From contig NZ_JAJCXB010000012.1 of NCBI RefSeq assembly GCF_020564935.1, positions 1 to 64,000 on the forward strand: a stretch of 64,000 bases of DNA, in the 5' to 3' direction. A program made the translations under genes and the position numbers. Positions 24,865-34,265 of this stretch are shown one piece after another (position 1 is the stretch's first letter; each line of letters begins with the position of its first letter). A model generated the notes under the pieces. That model ran no database searches and was not told the DNA's origin. It saw nothing but the letters and a program-made list of their open reading frames with translations. The DNA comes from Streptomyces pinistramenti. GTDB lineage: Bacteria; Actinomycetota; Actinomycetes; Streptomycetales; Streptomycetaceae.

Positions 24865-27570
24865 ATGGATCTCCGACTGCGCGGACGGCGGCTGTACGCC
24901 GCCGCCGGCGCCCTGGCCCTGCTCATCGGCGGCGGAACGTGGGCGGCCACCGCCTCGGACGCCGCGCCCGCCGTCCACCGCGCGGACCGGGCGCTGGCGA
25001 TGCCCGAGACGCCGGGCAGCAAGAAGACGGTGCGGATCGACACCTCCTACTTCACCGGTCCGGGCGCCGCGGGCGAGCGCCGCCCCGCCGTCCTGCTCGG
25101 CCACGGATTCGGCGGCAGCAAGGACGATGTACGCCCGCAGGCCGAACAGCTGGCGCGGGACGGCTACGCCGTGCTCACGTGGTCGGCGCGCGGCTTCGGG
25201 AAGTCCACCGGCAAGATCGGCCTGAACGACCCGGACCGCGAGGTCGCCGACGTCAGTCGGCTGATCGACTGGCTGGCGAAGCGGCCCGACGTCCTCCTCG
25301 ACAAGGCGGGCGACCCCCGGGTGGGCGTGGCCGGCGGCTCGTACGGCGGCGCCATCGCACTGCTGGCGGCCGGGCACGACCCCCGGGTGGACGCCATCGC
25401 CCCGCAGATCACCTACTGGAACCTCGCCGACGCGCTGTTCCCGAACGGTGTCTTCAAGAAGCTGTGGGCCGGGATCTTCTTCACCACCGGGTCCGCCGGC
25501 GCCCCCGGTGGCCCGCCGGGACGCGGCCCGGCCGCGGCCGGTGGCTGCGGCAGGTTCGAGGCCGACCTGTGCGCGATGTACCAGCGGGTGGCCGTCGCCG
25601 GGAAGCCGGACGCCGCCGCCCGCGAACTGCTGGCGGAGCGCAGCCCGTCGGCCGTCGGCGACCGCATCAGGGTGCCCACACTGATCATGCAGGGCCAGAC
25701 CGATTCGCTGTTCCCGCTCGACCAGGCCGATGCCATGGAGAAGAAGATCCGCAGCAACGGCGCCCCGGTGGACGTCGACTGGATCGCGGGCGGGCACGAC
25801 GGCGGCGACCGGGAGACGGGCCGCCTCACCACCAGGACCCGGGCCTGGTTCGACCGGTACCTCAAGGGCGACAAGGGCGCGGACACCGGGCCCGCCTTCC
25901 GGATCAGCCGCAGCGGGGGAGTCGACTCCACCAACGGCGCGCTGCGGCTGACCGGCGCGAGCGGGGACCGCTACACCGGCCTGGAGAACGACCCGCACCG
26001 GATCCGCCTCACCGGCCGCGAGCAGCGCTTCGGCAATCCGGCGGGCGCCGGGCCGCCCGCCATCTCCGCGGTCCCCGGAGTGGGCGCCCTGGGCAACCTC
26101 TCCTCCCTGGGCGCCGGCGGACTCTCGCTGGACTTCCCCGGCCAGTACGCCCGGTTCGACTCGGCGCCGCTGACCACGCCGGTGCACGTCACGGGCAGCC
26201 CGAAGACCACCGTCCGGATCCGCTCCAGCTCCCCCGACGCGGTGTTCTTCGCCAAGGTCTACGACGTCGCACCGGACGGCACCAAGCAGGTGCTGCCCTC
26301 CCAGCTCGTCACGCCCTACCGCATCGACGGCGCCGACGGCGGCAAGCGGGTCGAGGTCCGATTGCCCGCCGTCGACCACGAGTTCGCGGCCGGGCACCGG
26401 ATGCGGCTGGTCTTCTCGGCGACCGACCTCGCCTACGCGTCACCCGCCGAGCCCGCCACCTACACCGTCACGCCGGAGAACGGCGGCGTGCTGGAGGTGC
26501 CCAGCGCGCCGGACGTCCGCAGCGCCGCGGCCCCGCTGCCGGCCTGGACCTGGGGTCTGCCGGTGGCGGCCGCGGTCGTCGCGGCGCTGCTGCTGCTGAC
26601 CGCCCGGCGGCGGACCGCGGCACCGGCCCCCGACCCGGAGCTGGCAGGCGTCCCGCTGGAGATCGTCGGGCTGAGCAAGAAGTACGCCGGGTCGGCCGAC
26701 CGGTACGCGGTACGGGACCTCTCGTTCCGCGTCGAGAAGGGGCAGGTGCTGGGGCTGCTCGGGCCCAACGGCGCGGGCAAGACCACCACGTTGCGGATGC
26801 TGATGGGCCTTATCCGGCCGGACGAGGGCGAGGTCCGGGTCTTCGGGCACGCGATCCGGCCGGGCGCGCCGGTCCTCTCCCGGGTCGGCGCCTTCGTCGA
26901 GGGCGCCGGGTTCCTGCCGCACCTGTCCGGGCGCGCCAACCTCGACCTGTACTGGCAGGCGACCGGCCGGCCCGCGGCCGACGCGCACATCGAAGAGGCC
27001 CTGGAGATCGCGGGCCTCGGCGACGCGCTCCAACGGGCCGTCCGCACCTACTCGCAGGGCATGCGGCAGCGCCTGGCCCTCGCCCAGGCCATGCTGGGCC
27101 TGCCCGACCTGCTCATCCTGGACGAGCCGACCAACGGGCTCGACCCGCCGCAGATCCGCGAGATGCGCGACGTGATGATCCGCTACGCGGCCGCAGGACG
27201 CACCGTCATCGTCTCCAGCCACCTCCTCTCCGAGGTCGAACAGAGCTGCACGCACCTGGTCGTCATGGACCGCGGACGGCTCGTCCGGGCGGGCCGGGTC
27301 GCCGAGATCACCGGCTCGGGCGACACCCTGCTGGTCGGCGTCGCGGCGCCCGCCGCGCTGCCGGACGCGCTGGTGGAGAAGGTCGGCGCACTGCCCGGCG
27401 TCGAGAGCGCCGTCCGCGCCGACGAGGGCCTGCTGGTCCGGGTCGCCGATCCGGCCGGCACCCCGCAACTGCTCGCCGAACTCCTGCGGTTGGAGATCCC
27501 GGTGCACCGCATCGGGCCGCACCGCCGCCTGGAGGACGCCTTTCTCACCCTGATCGGAGGTGACCGATGA
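24865..27570 (+). CDS. secreted-type alpha/beta hydrolase fused to an ABC transporter ATPase
   Basis: A 901-aa fusion. Residues about 10-33 are a signal anchor. Residues 45-310 are an X-Pro-dipeptidyl-peptidase/CocE-type alpha/beta hydrolase, with PAVLLGHGFGGSKDD and the nucleophile elbow VGVAGGSYGGAIAL (Ser about 157). Residues 330-545 form a beta-rich XPP C-terminal-like domain. About 558-580 is a transmembrane helix. About 592-815 is an ABC-2 type ATPase with Walker A GPNGAGKTTTLRML, signature YSQGMRQRLALAQAM and Walker B LLILDEPTNGLDPP. The two helices put the hydrolase outside and the ATPase inside, so the topology is coherent. The permease gene overlaps its stop (ATGA). Confidence 0.92.
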   Translation: MDLRLRGRRLYAAAGALALLIGGGTWAATASDAAPAVHRADRALAMPETPGSKKTVRIDTSYFTGPGAAGERRPAVLLGHGFGGSKDDVRPQAEQLARDGYAVLTWSARGFGKSTGKIGLNDPDREVADVSRLIDWLAKRPDVLLDKAGDPRVGVAGGSYGGAIALLAAGHDPRVDAIAPQITYWNLADALFPNGVFKKLWAGIFFTTGSAGAPGGPPGRGPAAAGGCGRFEADLCAMYQRVAVAGKPDAAARELLAERSPSAVGDRIRVPTLIMQGQTDSLFPLDQADAMEKKIRSNGAPVDVDWIAGGHDGGDRETGRLTTRTRAWFDRYLKGDKGADTGPAFRISRSGGVDSTNGALRLTGASGDRYTGLENDPHRIRLTGREQRFGNPAGAGPPAISAVPGVGALGNLSSLGAGGLSLDFPGQYARFDSAPLTTPVHVTGSPKTTVRIRSSSPDAVFFAKVYDVAPDGTKQVLPSQLVTPYRIDGADGGKRVEVRLPAVDHEFAAGHRMRLVFSATDLAYASPAEPATYTVTPENGGVLEVPSAPDVRSAAAPLPAWTWGLPVAAAVVAALLLLTARRRTAAPAPDPELAGVPLEIVGLSKKYAGSADRYAVRDLSFRVEKGQVLGLLGPNGAGKTTTLRMLMGLIRPDEGEVRVFGHAIRPGAPVLSRVGAFVEGAGFLPHLSGRANLDLYWQATGRPAADAHIEEALEIAGLGDALQRAVRTYSQGMRQRLALAQAMLGLPDLLILDEPTNGLDPPQIREMRDVMIRYAAAGRTVIVSSHLLSEVEQSCTHLVVMDRGRLVRAGRVAEITGSGDTLLVGVAAPAALPDALVEKVGALPGVESAVRADEGLLVRVADPAGTPQLLAELLRLEIPVHRIGPHRRLEDAFLTLIGGDR

Positions 27571-28481
27571 CCGCGCTCACGTCACCGGAGCCGGAACAGA
27601 CGCCGCTGCCGGCGCCACGGCACGCGGAGGCGGCGGCACCCGCCGCGCCCGGCTACCGCGCCCGCCGCACCCTGCCGCTGCGCGTCGAGGCGCGGCGCCA
27701 GCTCAAACGGCGCCGCACCCTGGTGATCGCCGCGATCCTCACGCTGCTGCCCTTCGTGCTGGTCGCCGCGTTCGCGATCGGTGGCGACCCGGCGAGCCGC
27801 ACGGGCGCCCGGATCACGCTGATGGCCACCGCCACCGCGTCCGGCGGCAACTTCGCCGCCACGGCGTTGTTCGTGTCGGCCGGTTTCCTGCTCGTCGTCC
27901 CGGTGGCGCTGTTCTGCGGCGACACGGTGGCGTCGGAGGCGAGCTGGTCCTCGCTGCGCTACCTCCTTGCGGCGCCGGTGCCACGGGCCCGGCTGCTGCT
28001 GAGCAAGCTCACCGTGGGGCTGGTCTTCAGCGCCGCGGCGATGGTGCTGCTCCCGCTGGTCGCCCTCGGTGTGGGCACCGCCGCGTACGGCTGGGGGCCG
28101 CTCGAACTGCCCACCGGGGGCACGCTGTCCGCGGGGGCCGCGGTGCCGCGGCTGGCGGTCGTGGTGGCGTACCTCTTCGTCAGCCAGCTGGTGACGGCGG
28201 CGCTGGCGTTCTGGCTGTCGACGGTGACCGACGCCCCGCTGGGGGCGGTCGGCGGCGCGGTCGGGCTGACCATCGTCGGCAACGTTCTCGACCAGGTCAC
28301 CGCGCTCGGCCACTGGCGCGATGTGCTGCCCGCGCACTGGCAGTTCGCCTGGGCGGATGCGCTCCAGCCGCGGATGGAGTGGGCGGGGATGATCCAGGGG
28401 TCGGCGGTTTCGGTGGCGTATGCGCTGGTGCTGTTCGCGCTCGCGTTCCGCGGGTTCGCCCGTAAGGACGTGGTGTCGTAG
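27567..28481 (+). CDS. ABC-2 type transporter permease
   Basis: A 304-aa membrane protein with about six hydrophobic helices (near 50-70, 92-115, 145-175, 190-210, 225-245, 275-295) after a Pro/Ala-rich cytoplasmic N-terminus. The sequence ASWSSLRYLLAAPVPRARLLLSKL (split here as two runs: ASWSSLRYLLAAPV and PRARLLLSKL) is the usual coupling region of ABC-2 permeases. It overlaps the upstream hydrolase-ATPase gene by 4 bp and must be its partner. The substrate is unknown; export of a peptide, lipid or drug-like molecule fits the class. The C-terminus FARKDVVS is followed by a bidirectional terminator. Confidence 0.9.
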   Translation: MTALTSPEPEQTPLPAPRHAEAAAPAAPGYRARRTLPLRVEARRQLKRRRTLVIAAILTLLPFVLVAAFAIGGDPASRTGARITLMATATASGGNFAATALFVSAGFLLVVPVALFCGDTVASEASWSSLRYLLAAPVPRARLLLSKLTVGLVFSAAAMVLLPLVALGVGTAAYGWGPLELPTGGTLSAGAAVPRLAVVVAYLFVSQLVTAALAFWLSTVTDAPLGAVGGAVGLTIVGNVLDQVTALGHWRDVLPAHWQFAWADALQPRMEWAGMIQGSAVSVAYALVLFALAFRGFARKDVVS

Positions 28482-28493
28482 CGGTCCCCGGAG

Positions 28494-28527
28494 GGTGGGG
28501 GCGGCCCCGGCGGGTGCCGCCCCCACC
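28494..28527. terminator. bidirectional terminator
   Basis: A perfect 12-bp stem, GGTGGGGGCGGC with GCCGCCCCCACC, and a 10-nt loop between the convergent permease and esterase genes. Confidence 0.85.
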
Positions 28528-28551
28528 GCCCGTGCCGGGGCCCGGACCGGC

Positions 28552-29583
28552 TCAGGCCGTCGGCCCCTGCATGAGGGAGCTGACCCACTGCATCGTTCCC
28601 TCGCCGAGCCCTTGGATGTAGGTCTGGGCGCTGTGCGTGCCGCCCGGTACGACCTGGAGCCGGGTGTGGACCGGGCCGTGCCCGTACCGCTGGATGAACT
28701 GCCGCACCTTGGGCAGCACGGTGGCCTCCCGGGAGCCGTCCTGGAACGCCAGGTACACCGGCGGGCCGCCGCGCGCCATGAGCCGCCGGGCCAGCACCTC
28801 GGGATTGTTCTCCCGCTCCTCCTTGGCGTGCCCGGCCCACAGCGGGGAGTCGGGCACGATGTCGGGCCCGTTGGGGATGGCCACCTTGAAGGCGCCGGGG
28901 TTCTGGAGGACGTTCTTGAGCGCCGCGAAGCCGCCCGACGACGACCCCATGATCGCCCAGCCGTTGCGGGTGTTGAGGGTCCGGAAGTTCTGCCGCACGA
29001 GGTCGGGCACGTCCTGGCTCAGCCAGGTGCCGATCTTCGGCTGCCCCGGGATGTCGCTGCCGTCGTAGTACTGCTTGTCATTGGGGTTGAGCACCGGCAT
29101 CACGACGATGAACGGCAGGCTCGTGCCCTTCTGCGACCACTGAGCGAGGTTCTCCTCCAGCTTCAGGTCGCCGCCGATCCAGTAGTTGACGGGATATCCG
29201 TACGCGCCGGGCAGCGCCTCCATCACCGGGAAGCCCTTGTTCGCGTTCCGCTTCTCGTAGTACTCCGGCGGCGCCCACACCCACACCTTCCCGGTGAAGC
29301 CCGACTTCGGGCCGTGGAAGGTGGTCACACCTATGGGAGTGTTCTGTCCCGCGCCGGGGACCTTGCGCTGTTCCTCGAAGGAGATCGGGTGCGTGGGCAT
29401 CCGCACCAGAGAGGTGTGGCCCGCCCGCTTCCCCTGGTGCGCCGCGTCGGCTCCGGGTTTCGCGTGTGCCACCCCGAACCGCACCGGGGCCGCCCGGGAC
29501 CGTCCCTCATCGCAGCCCGCCGTCGCGGCGAGAACGGTGAGAGTGAGCAATGCCACCACAGGGGCGAACAGGGTTTTACGCAC
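28552..29583 (-). CDS. secreted esterase / Ag85-like alpha/beta hydrolase (lipoprotein)
   Basis: A 343-aa exported hydrolase of the esterase-D/antigen-85 group. The N-terminus is a signal peptide ending in LAATAGC, consistent with a lipoprotein whose Cys is about residue 21. The catalytic region includes VWVWAPPEYYEKRN (about 100), PFIVVMPVLNP (about 160), the nucleophile elbow WAIMGSSSGGFAAL (Ser about 220) and a late His in VVPGGTHSAQTY. GTG at 29583 has an excellent AAGGAGAAGG site; a longer frame to 29709 lacks one. Likely substrates are ester or acyl groups at the envelope. It is convergent with the ABC permease gene and monocistronic. Confidence 0.87.
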   Translation of the reverse strand: MRKTLFAPVVALLTLTVLAATAGCDEGRSRAAPVRFGVAHAKPGADAAHQGKRAGHTSLVRMPTHPISFEEQRKVPGAGQNTPIGVTTFHGPKSGFTGKVWVWAPPEYYEKRNANKGFPVMEALPGAYGYPVNYWIGGDLKLEENLAQWSQKGTSLPFIVVMPVLNPNDKQYYDGSDIPGQPKIGTWLSQDVPDLVRQNFRTLNTRNGWAIMGSSSGGFAALKNVLQNPGAFKVAIPNGPDIVPDSPLWAGHAKEERENNPEVLARRLMARGGPPVYLAFQDGSREATVLPKVRQFIQRYGHGPVHTRLQVVPGGTHSAQTYIQGLGEGTMQWVSSLMQGPTA

Positions 29584-29950
29584 GGGGCCTTCTCCTTGCC
29601 GGGCGGCCGGGAGGAGCCCCGGCCGCCCGGCAAGAGGGGACCGCACGGGCCGCGGGTTTCCCTTCCCGGCTGTCGAATTGCTCGCACCCGCCGGGCCGTC
29701 CCTGAGCATGTCGGCGGTGACCTGGGGGATTTACGTGCTGCAGAAGAGCGGTTTACCAGTATTTTTCCGGTGCGGCGGACGCCAGGCCACCTCTGTACGG
29801 CCGCTGCGCCCCCGGTGGCCCGCCGCCCTGGAGGTCCGCCGGGCCACCCGGAGCGTCGCGCCCGACCGGGCGCCGCACGGGTCGCGGACGACAGAAAACC
29901 CTGGTACCGGCAGTTCCGGTTCCCGATGCACCGGCCCGTATTCTCTCGGT
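29584..29950. other. divergent intergenic region
   Basis: No gene is seen. It holds the promoters of the leftward esterase and rightward FUSC genes. A TATTCT box at 29939-29944 is 6 nt before the FUSC ATG, suggesting a leaderless mRNA. An AT-richer patch near 29740-29770 is the only other departure from background. Confidence 0.4.
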
Positions 29951-32065
29951 ATGACCTGGTCGCGCGCGCTGAAGCAGACCGCCCGCTCCGGGCTGACCAT
30001 CGAACGGACCAAGCTCACCCCGCTGATCGCGGTACGCGGCTCGGTCGGCGTCGCCCTCGTCATCGGGCTGTGCCTGTGGCGCGGCACCCCCACCCTCGCG
30101 GTCTCCTCCGCCTTCGGCGCCTTCGCCTCCGGGATCGTCACCTTCCAGCGCAGCTGGCGCCCGCGCCCCGTCCTGGCACTGGCCGTCGCCGGCGGCCTGG
30201 CCGTCTCCACCTTCCTCGGCTACCTGGCCGCCGCCCACATCGCCGCCTTCCTCCTCCTGCTGGCCGGCTGGACGTTCCTCTCCGGGATGGCCTGGTCCAT
30301 CGGCCCGGTCTCCGGCCTGGTCGGCACCCAGACCGTGGCCATCATGCTGGTCACCGTCACCCTGCCGACCTCCGTGCTCGGCGCCCTGGAACACGCCGCC
30401 CTGATCGCCTTCGGCGGCCTCGTCCAGGCCACCCTGATCCTCGTCTTCCCCGTACGCCCCTGGGGAGTGCAACGCGACGCGCTCGCCGACGCGCTGGCCG
30501 CCGAGGCCGACTACGCCCGCCGGCTCCGGCACGACCCGGTCGCCCCGTTCGACCCCCAGCCCCTCATGGACGCCCGGCTCGCCTCGGCGGTGACACCACG
30601 TCAGGCCAAGCGCCGCCCGGTCCAGCTGCACGGTCCCCGCGGGCTCGCCGAACAGCTCAGGCCGGTCCTCGCCTCCCTCGCCGACCCGGTCGTCGGCGCT
30701 CCCCTGGAAGGGCCCGAACGCGACCGTGCCCGCGACCTGCTGGGCGCCGCCGCCACCGTCCTGGACGCCGTCGCGCACGCCATCCGGCACGACCGCCCGG
30801 TCCGGATCTCCCCCGAGGCGATGGCCACGCTCGAAGTCCCCGCTTCCGGGCCTGTGCTCAAGGGCGCGGCCCGCCGCTCCGCCTACCGCCTGATCTCGCT
30901 GCTGGCCGACGCCGTCGAACGGACCGACGAGCCGGTCGAGGCCACCCGTCCCACCACCGAAGCCGAACGCGGCCACCTCCTGCGCCCCAGCATGCCCCGG
31001 CTCGTGCCGGTCGCCCTGCACTCCCTGCACCGCGAACTGCGCTGGTCCTCGCGCTTCCTCCGGCACGCACTGCGGGTCAGCGCGGTCGCCGCGGCCGGCT
31101 ACCTGCTGGGCACCGCGCTCCCGTTCGGCCACGGCTACTGGGCGCCGCTCGCCGCCGTCATGGTGATGCGCCCCGACTTCGCCCAGACCTATTCACGCGG
31201 CGTCGCACGGTTCAGCGGCACCCTCGTCGGCGTCGCCATCGGCGGCGGCGTGATGGCGCTGTTCCATCCGCACCAGTACGTCTCCGCGGCCCTCGCGGTG
31301 GTCTGCGTACTGCTGATGTACCTGCTGATGCGCACCGGCGTCTCGGTGACCTCGGCCTGCGTGGCGGCGTACGTCGTCTTCCTGCTCGGCATCGCCGGCG
31401 CGGGATGGGAACAGACCGTCCTGGAACGGGTGGTGCTCACCCTCGGCGGCGGGCTGCTCGCGATGCTCGCCTACGCCCTCTTCCCGGCCTGGGAAACCCC
31501 CAAGCTGCGCGACCGCCTCGCCGAGTGGCTGGAGGCCAACGGACGCTACGCGCTGGCCGTGTTCGACCTCTACGGGCGGCCCGCCGAACGCCGCCCCCGC
31601 CAGGTACGCGACGCCCTGCTGGACTCCCGCGCCGCCCGCGCCGCCTGGGAGGAGACCGAGAGCCGGGCCGAGAAGGAACCCGTGCGTCACCGTGGCCTCT
31701 CGCGCACCGCGGCGGGCGCGGCCAGCACCGCGCTCGCCACCATGGGCCGGGTCGCGATGATCCTGGAGGCCCACCTCCCGGGGAAGGACGCCGAGCAGGA
31801 CCCGGGCGCCACCGCGTTCGCCTACGAACTCCGCGACGCCCTGGAGAAGGCCACGGCCGCCGTGCGCAACCGGGAGGAACTGGACTGGAGCGAACTGCGC
31901 GCCGTCTGGGAACGCTGGGACGCGGAGGACGAGAGCCAGGGGGTCGCGCTGCGCGGCGCCGACCTGCTTCTGGACGCCCTTGACGACCTCGCCCAGGCCC
32001 TGTCGCGCGGACCCGGCGGCCGCAACCGCGCGGCACGCGGGAAACTGGGCAGCAGCAGCCGGTGA
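29951..32065 (+). CDS. FUSC-family membrane protein (aromatic-acid exporter-like)
   Basis: A 704-aa inner-membrane protein with the two-block FUSC architecture. The N-terminal helices lie at about residues 25-175 (GSVGVALVIGLCLWRGTPTL and following). A soluble helical domain spans about 180-370. A second membrane block is at about 375-510 (VSAVAAAGYLLGTALPFGHG, YWAPLAAVMVMRPDFAQTYS), followed by a soluble C-terminal region. The family includes fusaric acid and p-hydroxybenzoate efflux proteins. The substrate here is unknown. ATG 29951 is chosen because similarity begins there; the frame is open far upstream but not gene-like. Confidence 0.87.
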   Translation: MTWSRALKQTARSGLTIERTKLTPLIAVRGSVGVALVIGLCLWRGTPTLAVSSAFGAFASGIVTFQRSWRPRPVLALAVAGGLAVSTFLGYLAAAHIAAFLLLLAGWTFLSGMAWSIGPVSGLVGTQTVAIMLVTVTLPTSVLGALEHAALIAFGGLVQATLILVFPVRPWGVQRDALADALAAEADYARRLRHDPVAPFDPQPLMDARLASAVTPRQAKRRPVQLHGPRGLAEQLRPVLASLADPVVGAPLEGPERDRARDLLGAAATVLDAVAHAIRHDRPVRISPEAMATLEVPASGPVLKGAARRSAYRLISLLADAVERTDEPVEATRPTTEAERGHLLRPSMPRLVPVALHSLHRELRWSSRFLRHALRVSAVAAAGYLLGTALPFGHGYWAPLAAVMVMRPDFAQTYSRGVARFSGTLVGVAIGGGVMALFHPHQYVSAALAVVCVLLMYLLMRTGVSVTSACVAAYVVFLLGIAGAGWEQTVLERVVLTLGGGLLAMLAYALFPAWETPKLRDRLAEWLEANGRYALAVFDLYGRPAERRPRQVRDALLDSRAARAAWEETESRAEKEPVRHRGLSRTAAGAASTALATMGRVAMILEAHLPGKDAEQDPGATAFAYELRDALEKATAAVRNREELDWSELRAVWERWDAEDESQGVALRGADLLLDALDDLAQALSRGPGGRNRAARGKLGSSSR

Positions 32066-32292
32066 CGGGCTGCGCGGCGCGCACCGGGGCGGCCGGTTCC
32101 GGCGGATTTCCCGCACGGGATTCTCTCGCTCCGCACCGTCCCGCAGGAACCATTCGCGGCTCCCAGTAGTCTTGATAATTGCCCGTAATTGACGCCTTTG
32201 GTGAAGCCTTGGTGCTGTCTGGGCCGCGATGTCCGAGGACCCCGCTCACTCCGGGGCCTGTCATCCAGTGAGAAAGAGCAAGCGAACCCACC

Positions 32293-33372
32293 ATGGCGCC
32301 CAGCACTTCGTCCGGTACGTACGACATAGGCATCGACCTCGGCACCGCCAACACCCTGGTGTACTCCCGCGGCAAGGGAGTGGTGCTGAACGAGCCGTCC
32401 GTCGTCGCCGTCAACGCCGCGGGTGACGTCATCGCCGTAGGGGCGGAGGCCAAGCGCACGATCGGCCGCACGCCCTCCGGCATCACCGCCATGCGCCCCC
32501 TGCGGGAGGGTGTCATCGCCGATTTCCACGCCGCCGAACAGATGCTGCGGGCCCTCATGAAGAAGGCGCTTCCCACCCGCCGCTTCTCCAAGCCGCGGGT
32601 GGTCATCTGCGTCCCGTCCGGCATCACCGGCGTCGAGCGGCGGGCCGTCATCGACTCCGCACGCGGCGCCGGGGCCCGCGAAGTCCACCTCATCGAGGAG
32701 CCGATGGCCGCGGCGATCGGCGCCGGACTGCCGGTCGCCGATCCGGTCGGCTGCATGGTGGTGGACATCGGCGGCGGCACGACCGAGGTCGCCGTCGTCT
32801 CCATGGGCGGCATCGTCACCGCCCAGTCGGTACGCGTCGCCGGAGACGCCCTGGATGCCGCGATCACCACGTACGTCAAGAAGAAGCACTCGCTGTCCAT
32901 CGGGGAGCGCACCGCCGAGGACATCAAGATCGCCATCGGCTCGGCGGCCTGGACCCCGGTACCGGCCGACGAGGAGGGCGAGCCCGAGCGCCCCACGACG
33001 TACACCGTCCGCGGCCGCGACCACGTCGGCGGGCTGCCGCGCGTCCAGGAGGTCACCGAGGAAGAGATCCGCGAGGCCCTGGCCGAACCGGTCGACGCGA
33101 TCGTCCGCGCGGTGCACCGCACCCTCGACGAGTGCCCGCCGGAACTGTCCGGTGACATCATCGAGCGCGGCATCGCGCTGACCGGCGGCGGCGCTCTGCT
33201 GCGCGGCCTGGACCTGCGGCTGCGGCAGGAGATGGGGGTGCCGGTGCTCGTCGCGGACGAGCCGCTGGACTGCGTGGTCAACGGCACAGGCAAGTGCGTG
33301 GACGAATTCGCCTCGCTCCAGGGGCTGTTGACCGGCGCGAAGGAACAGCCGCGCAGGGCGGTGCGGTTGTGA
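32293..33372 (+). CDS. mbl: MreB/Mbl-type actin-like protein
   Basis: A 359-aa bacterial actin homologue. It has phosphate-1 DIGIDLGTANTLVY (about 11-24), the conserved MRPLREGVIADF (about 66), phosphate-2 VVDIGGGTTEVAVVS (about 155-169) and adenosine motif ALTGGGALLRGLD (about 295). It polymerises along the membrane. In Streptomyces, MreB and Mbl act mainly in spore-wall synthesis. No mreC, mreD or pbp gene follows, so this is the solitary Mbl-type copy rather than the mre-operon mreB. An atypical acidic insert (PADEEGEPERPTTY, about 220) is present. The symbol is tentative. Confidence 0.88.
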   Translation: MAPSTSSGTYDIGIDLGTANTLVYSRGKGVVLNEPSVVAVNAAGDVIAVGAEAKRTIGRTPSGITAMRPLREGVIADFHAAEQMLRALMKKALPTRRFSKPRVVICVPSGITGVERRAVIDSARGAGAREVHLIEEPMAAAIGAGLPVADPVGCMVVDIGGGTTEVAVVSMGGIVTAQSVRVAGDALDAAITTYVKKKHSLSIGERTAEDIKIAIGSAAWTPVPADEEGEPERPTTYTVRGRDHVGGLPRVQEVTEEEIREALAEPVDAIVRAVHRTLDECPPELSGDIIERGIALTGGGALLRGLDLRLRQEMGVPVLVADEPLDCVVNGTGKCVDEFASLQGLLTGAKEQPRRAVRL

Positions 33373-33410
33373 GCCGTGAGCCGTGAGCCGTGAGCCGTGA
33401 GCCGTGAGCC
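33369..33410. repeat. tandem repeat (GTGAGCC)x6
   Basis: Six perfect 7-bp units, the first containing the stop codon of the MreB/Mbl gene. Copy-number change would not alter the protein. Confidence 0.9.
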
Positions 33411-33422
33411 GGGGCGGGGGCG

Positions 33423-34250
33423 TTACGTGGTGGTGGCGTCCCCGCCGTCGGTCCCGGCCTTTCGCGCGGTGTCCGGGGACGCGTCGGCCGCGCGGCGGGC
33501 GATCAGCGATTCCAAGCCGTCCAGGATCCGTTCCAGGCCGAATTCCAGGGCCTGATCGCGTCCGCACTCCGCGGCACCGGCCGCGACGGCCGATGTCAGC
33601 GCGGGAAAGCGGTCGGAGCGGCCGACCAGCAGTTCGTTCAGCGCCGCGCTCAAGACCTGCTCGGGGTGGGTGCCCCGGGCGCTGCCGACCCCCATGGACG
33701 CCGTGATCTGGGCGATGCCCCGGACGTGGCCGGTCACCAGAACCACGGTGTCGAGCTGCTCGCTCCCGCTGAGCCCGGTACGCGCGAGTGCGGCCAGGGC
33801 GCATTCGGTCCAGCCGAGTTCGTGCGGCCCCATGACGCGCGGGCCGACGGCCGCCTCCAGGAGCCAGGGGTGGCGGCGGAAGACCGCCGACAGCTCCCCG
33901 GCCCAGGTGCGGAGCGCGGGGCGCCAGGCGGCATCCGGGGCGACGGCCGGCGGCTCGCCCATCGCGGTGTCGATCATCAACGCGACCAGCTCGGTCTTGC
34001 CCGGCACGTAGCGGTACAGGGACATTTTGGTGAAGTCCAGCTCACCGGCCACCCGTTGCATGGAGACCGCGCCCAGACCGCCGAGATCGGCGAGCGCGAT
34101 GGCGGTCCGGGTGATCCGCTCCAGGCTCAGCGCCGGCTTGGGCCCGCGGCTCGGCCGCCCGCGCTCACCCCACAGCAGGGCGGCGCTGCCCGCCTGGTCC
34201 CCGAACACACTGCTCCCGCCGTCTCCGGCGCTCCATCCGTCTCCAGCCAC
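33423..34250 (-). CDS. TetR/AcrR-family regulator
   Basis: A 275-aa repressor. The HTH lies at about residues 43-85: LSLERITRTAIALADLGG, then MQRVAGELDFTKMSLYRYV. A TetR_C-type ligand domain follows. The N-terminal 35 residues are poorly conserved, and the GTG at 34250 lies directly against GGAG, so the real start may be further in. It is divergent from an FAD monooxygenase gene with two operator-like palindromes between them, the standard layout for a substrate-induced oxygenase. Confidence 0.88.
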   Translation of the reverse strand: MAGDGWSAGDGGSSVFGDQAGSAALLWGERGRPSRGPKPALSLERITRTAIALADLGGLGAVSMQRVAGELDFTKMSLYRYVPGKTELVALMIDTAMGEPPAVAPDAAWRPALRTWAGELSAVFRRHPWLLEAAVGPRVMGPHELGWTECALAALARTGLSGSEQLDTVVLVTGHVRGIAQITASMGVGSARGTHPEQVLSAALNELLVGRSDRFPALTSAVAAGAAECGRDQALEFGLERILDGLESLIARRAADASPDTARKAGTDGGDATTT

Positions 34251-34265
34251 CTCCGCATCCTAAAA

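Noticed and set aside
28552..29709. Longer version of the esterase starting at 29709.
   Set aside because: GTG 29583 has a near-ideal AAGGAGAAGG site and starts a proper signal peptide; the extension would bury it.
29294..29950. N-terminal extension of about 219 residues on the FUSC protein.
   Set aside because: The region overlaps the 5' end of the divergent esterase gene and is Arg/Pro-rich; FUSC similarity begins at 29951.
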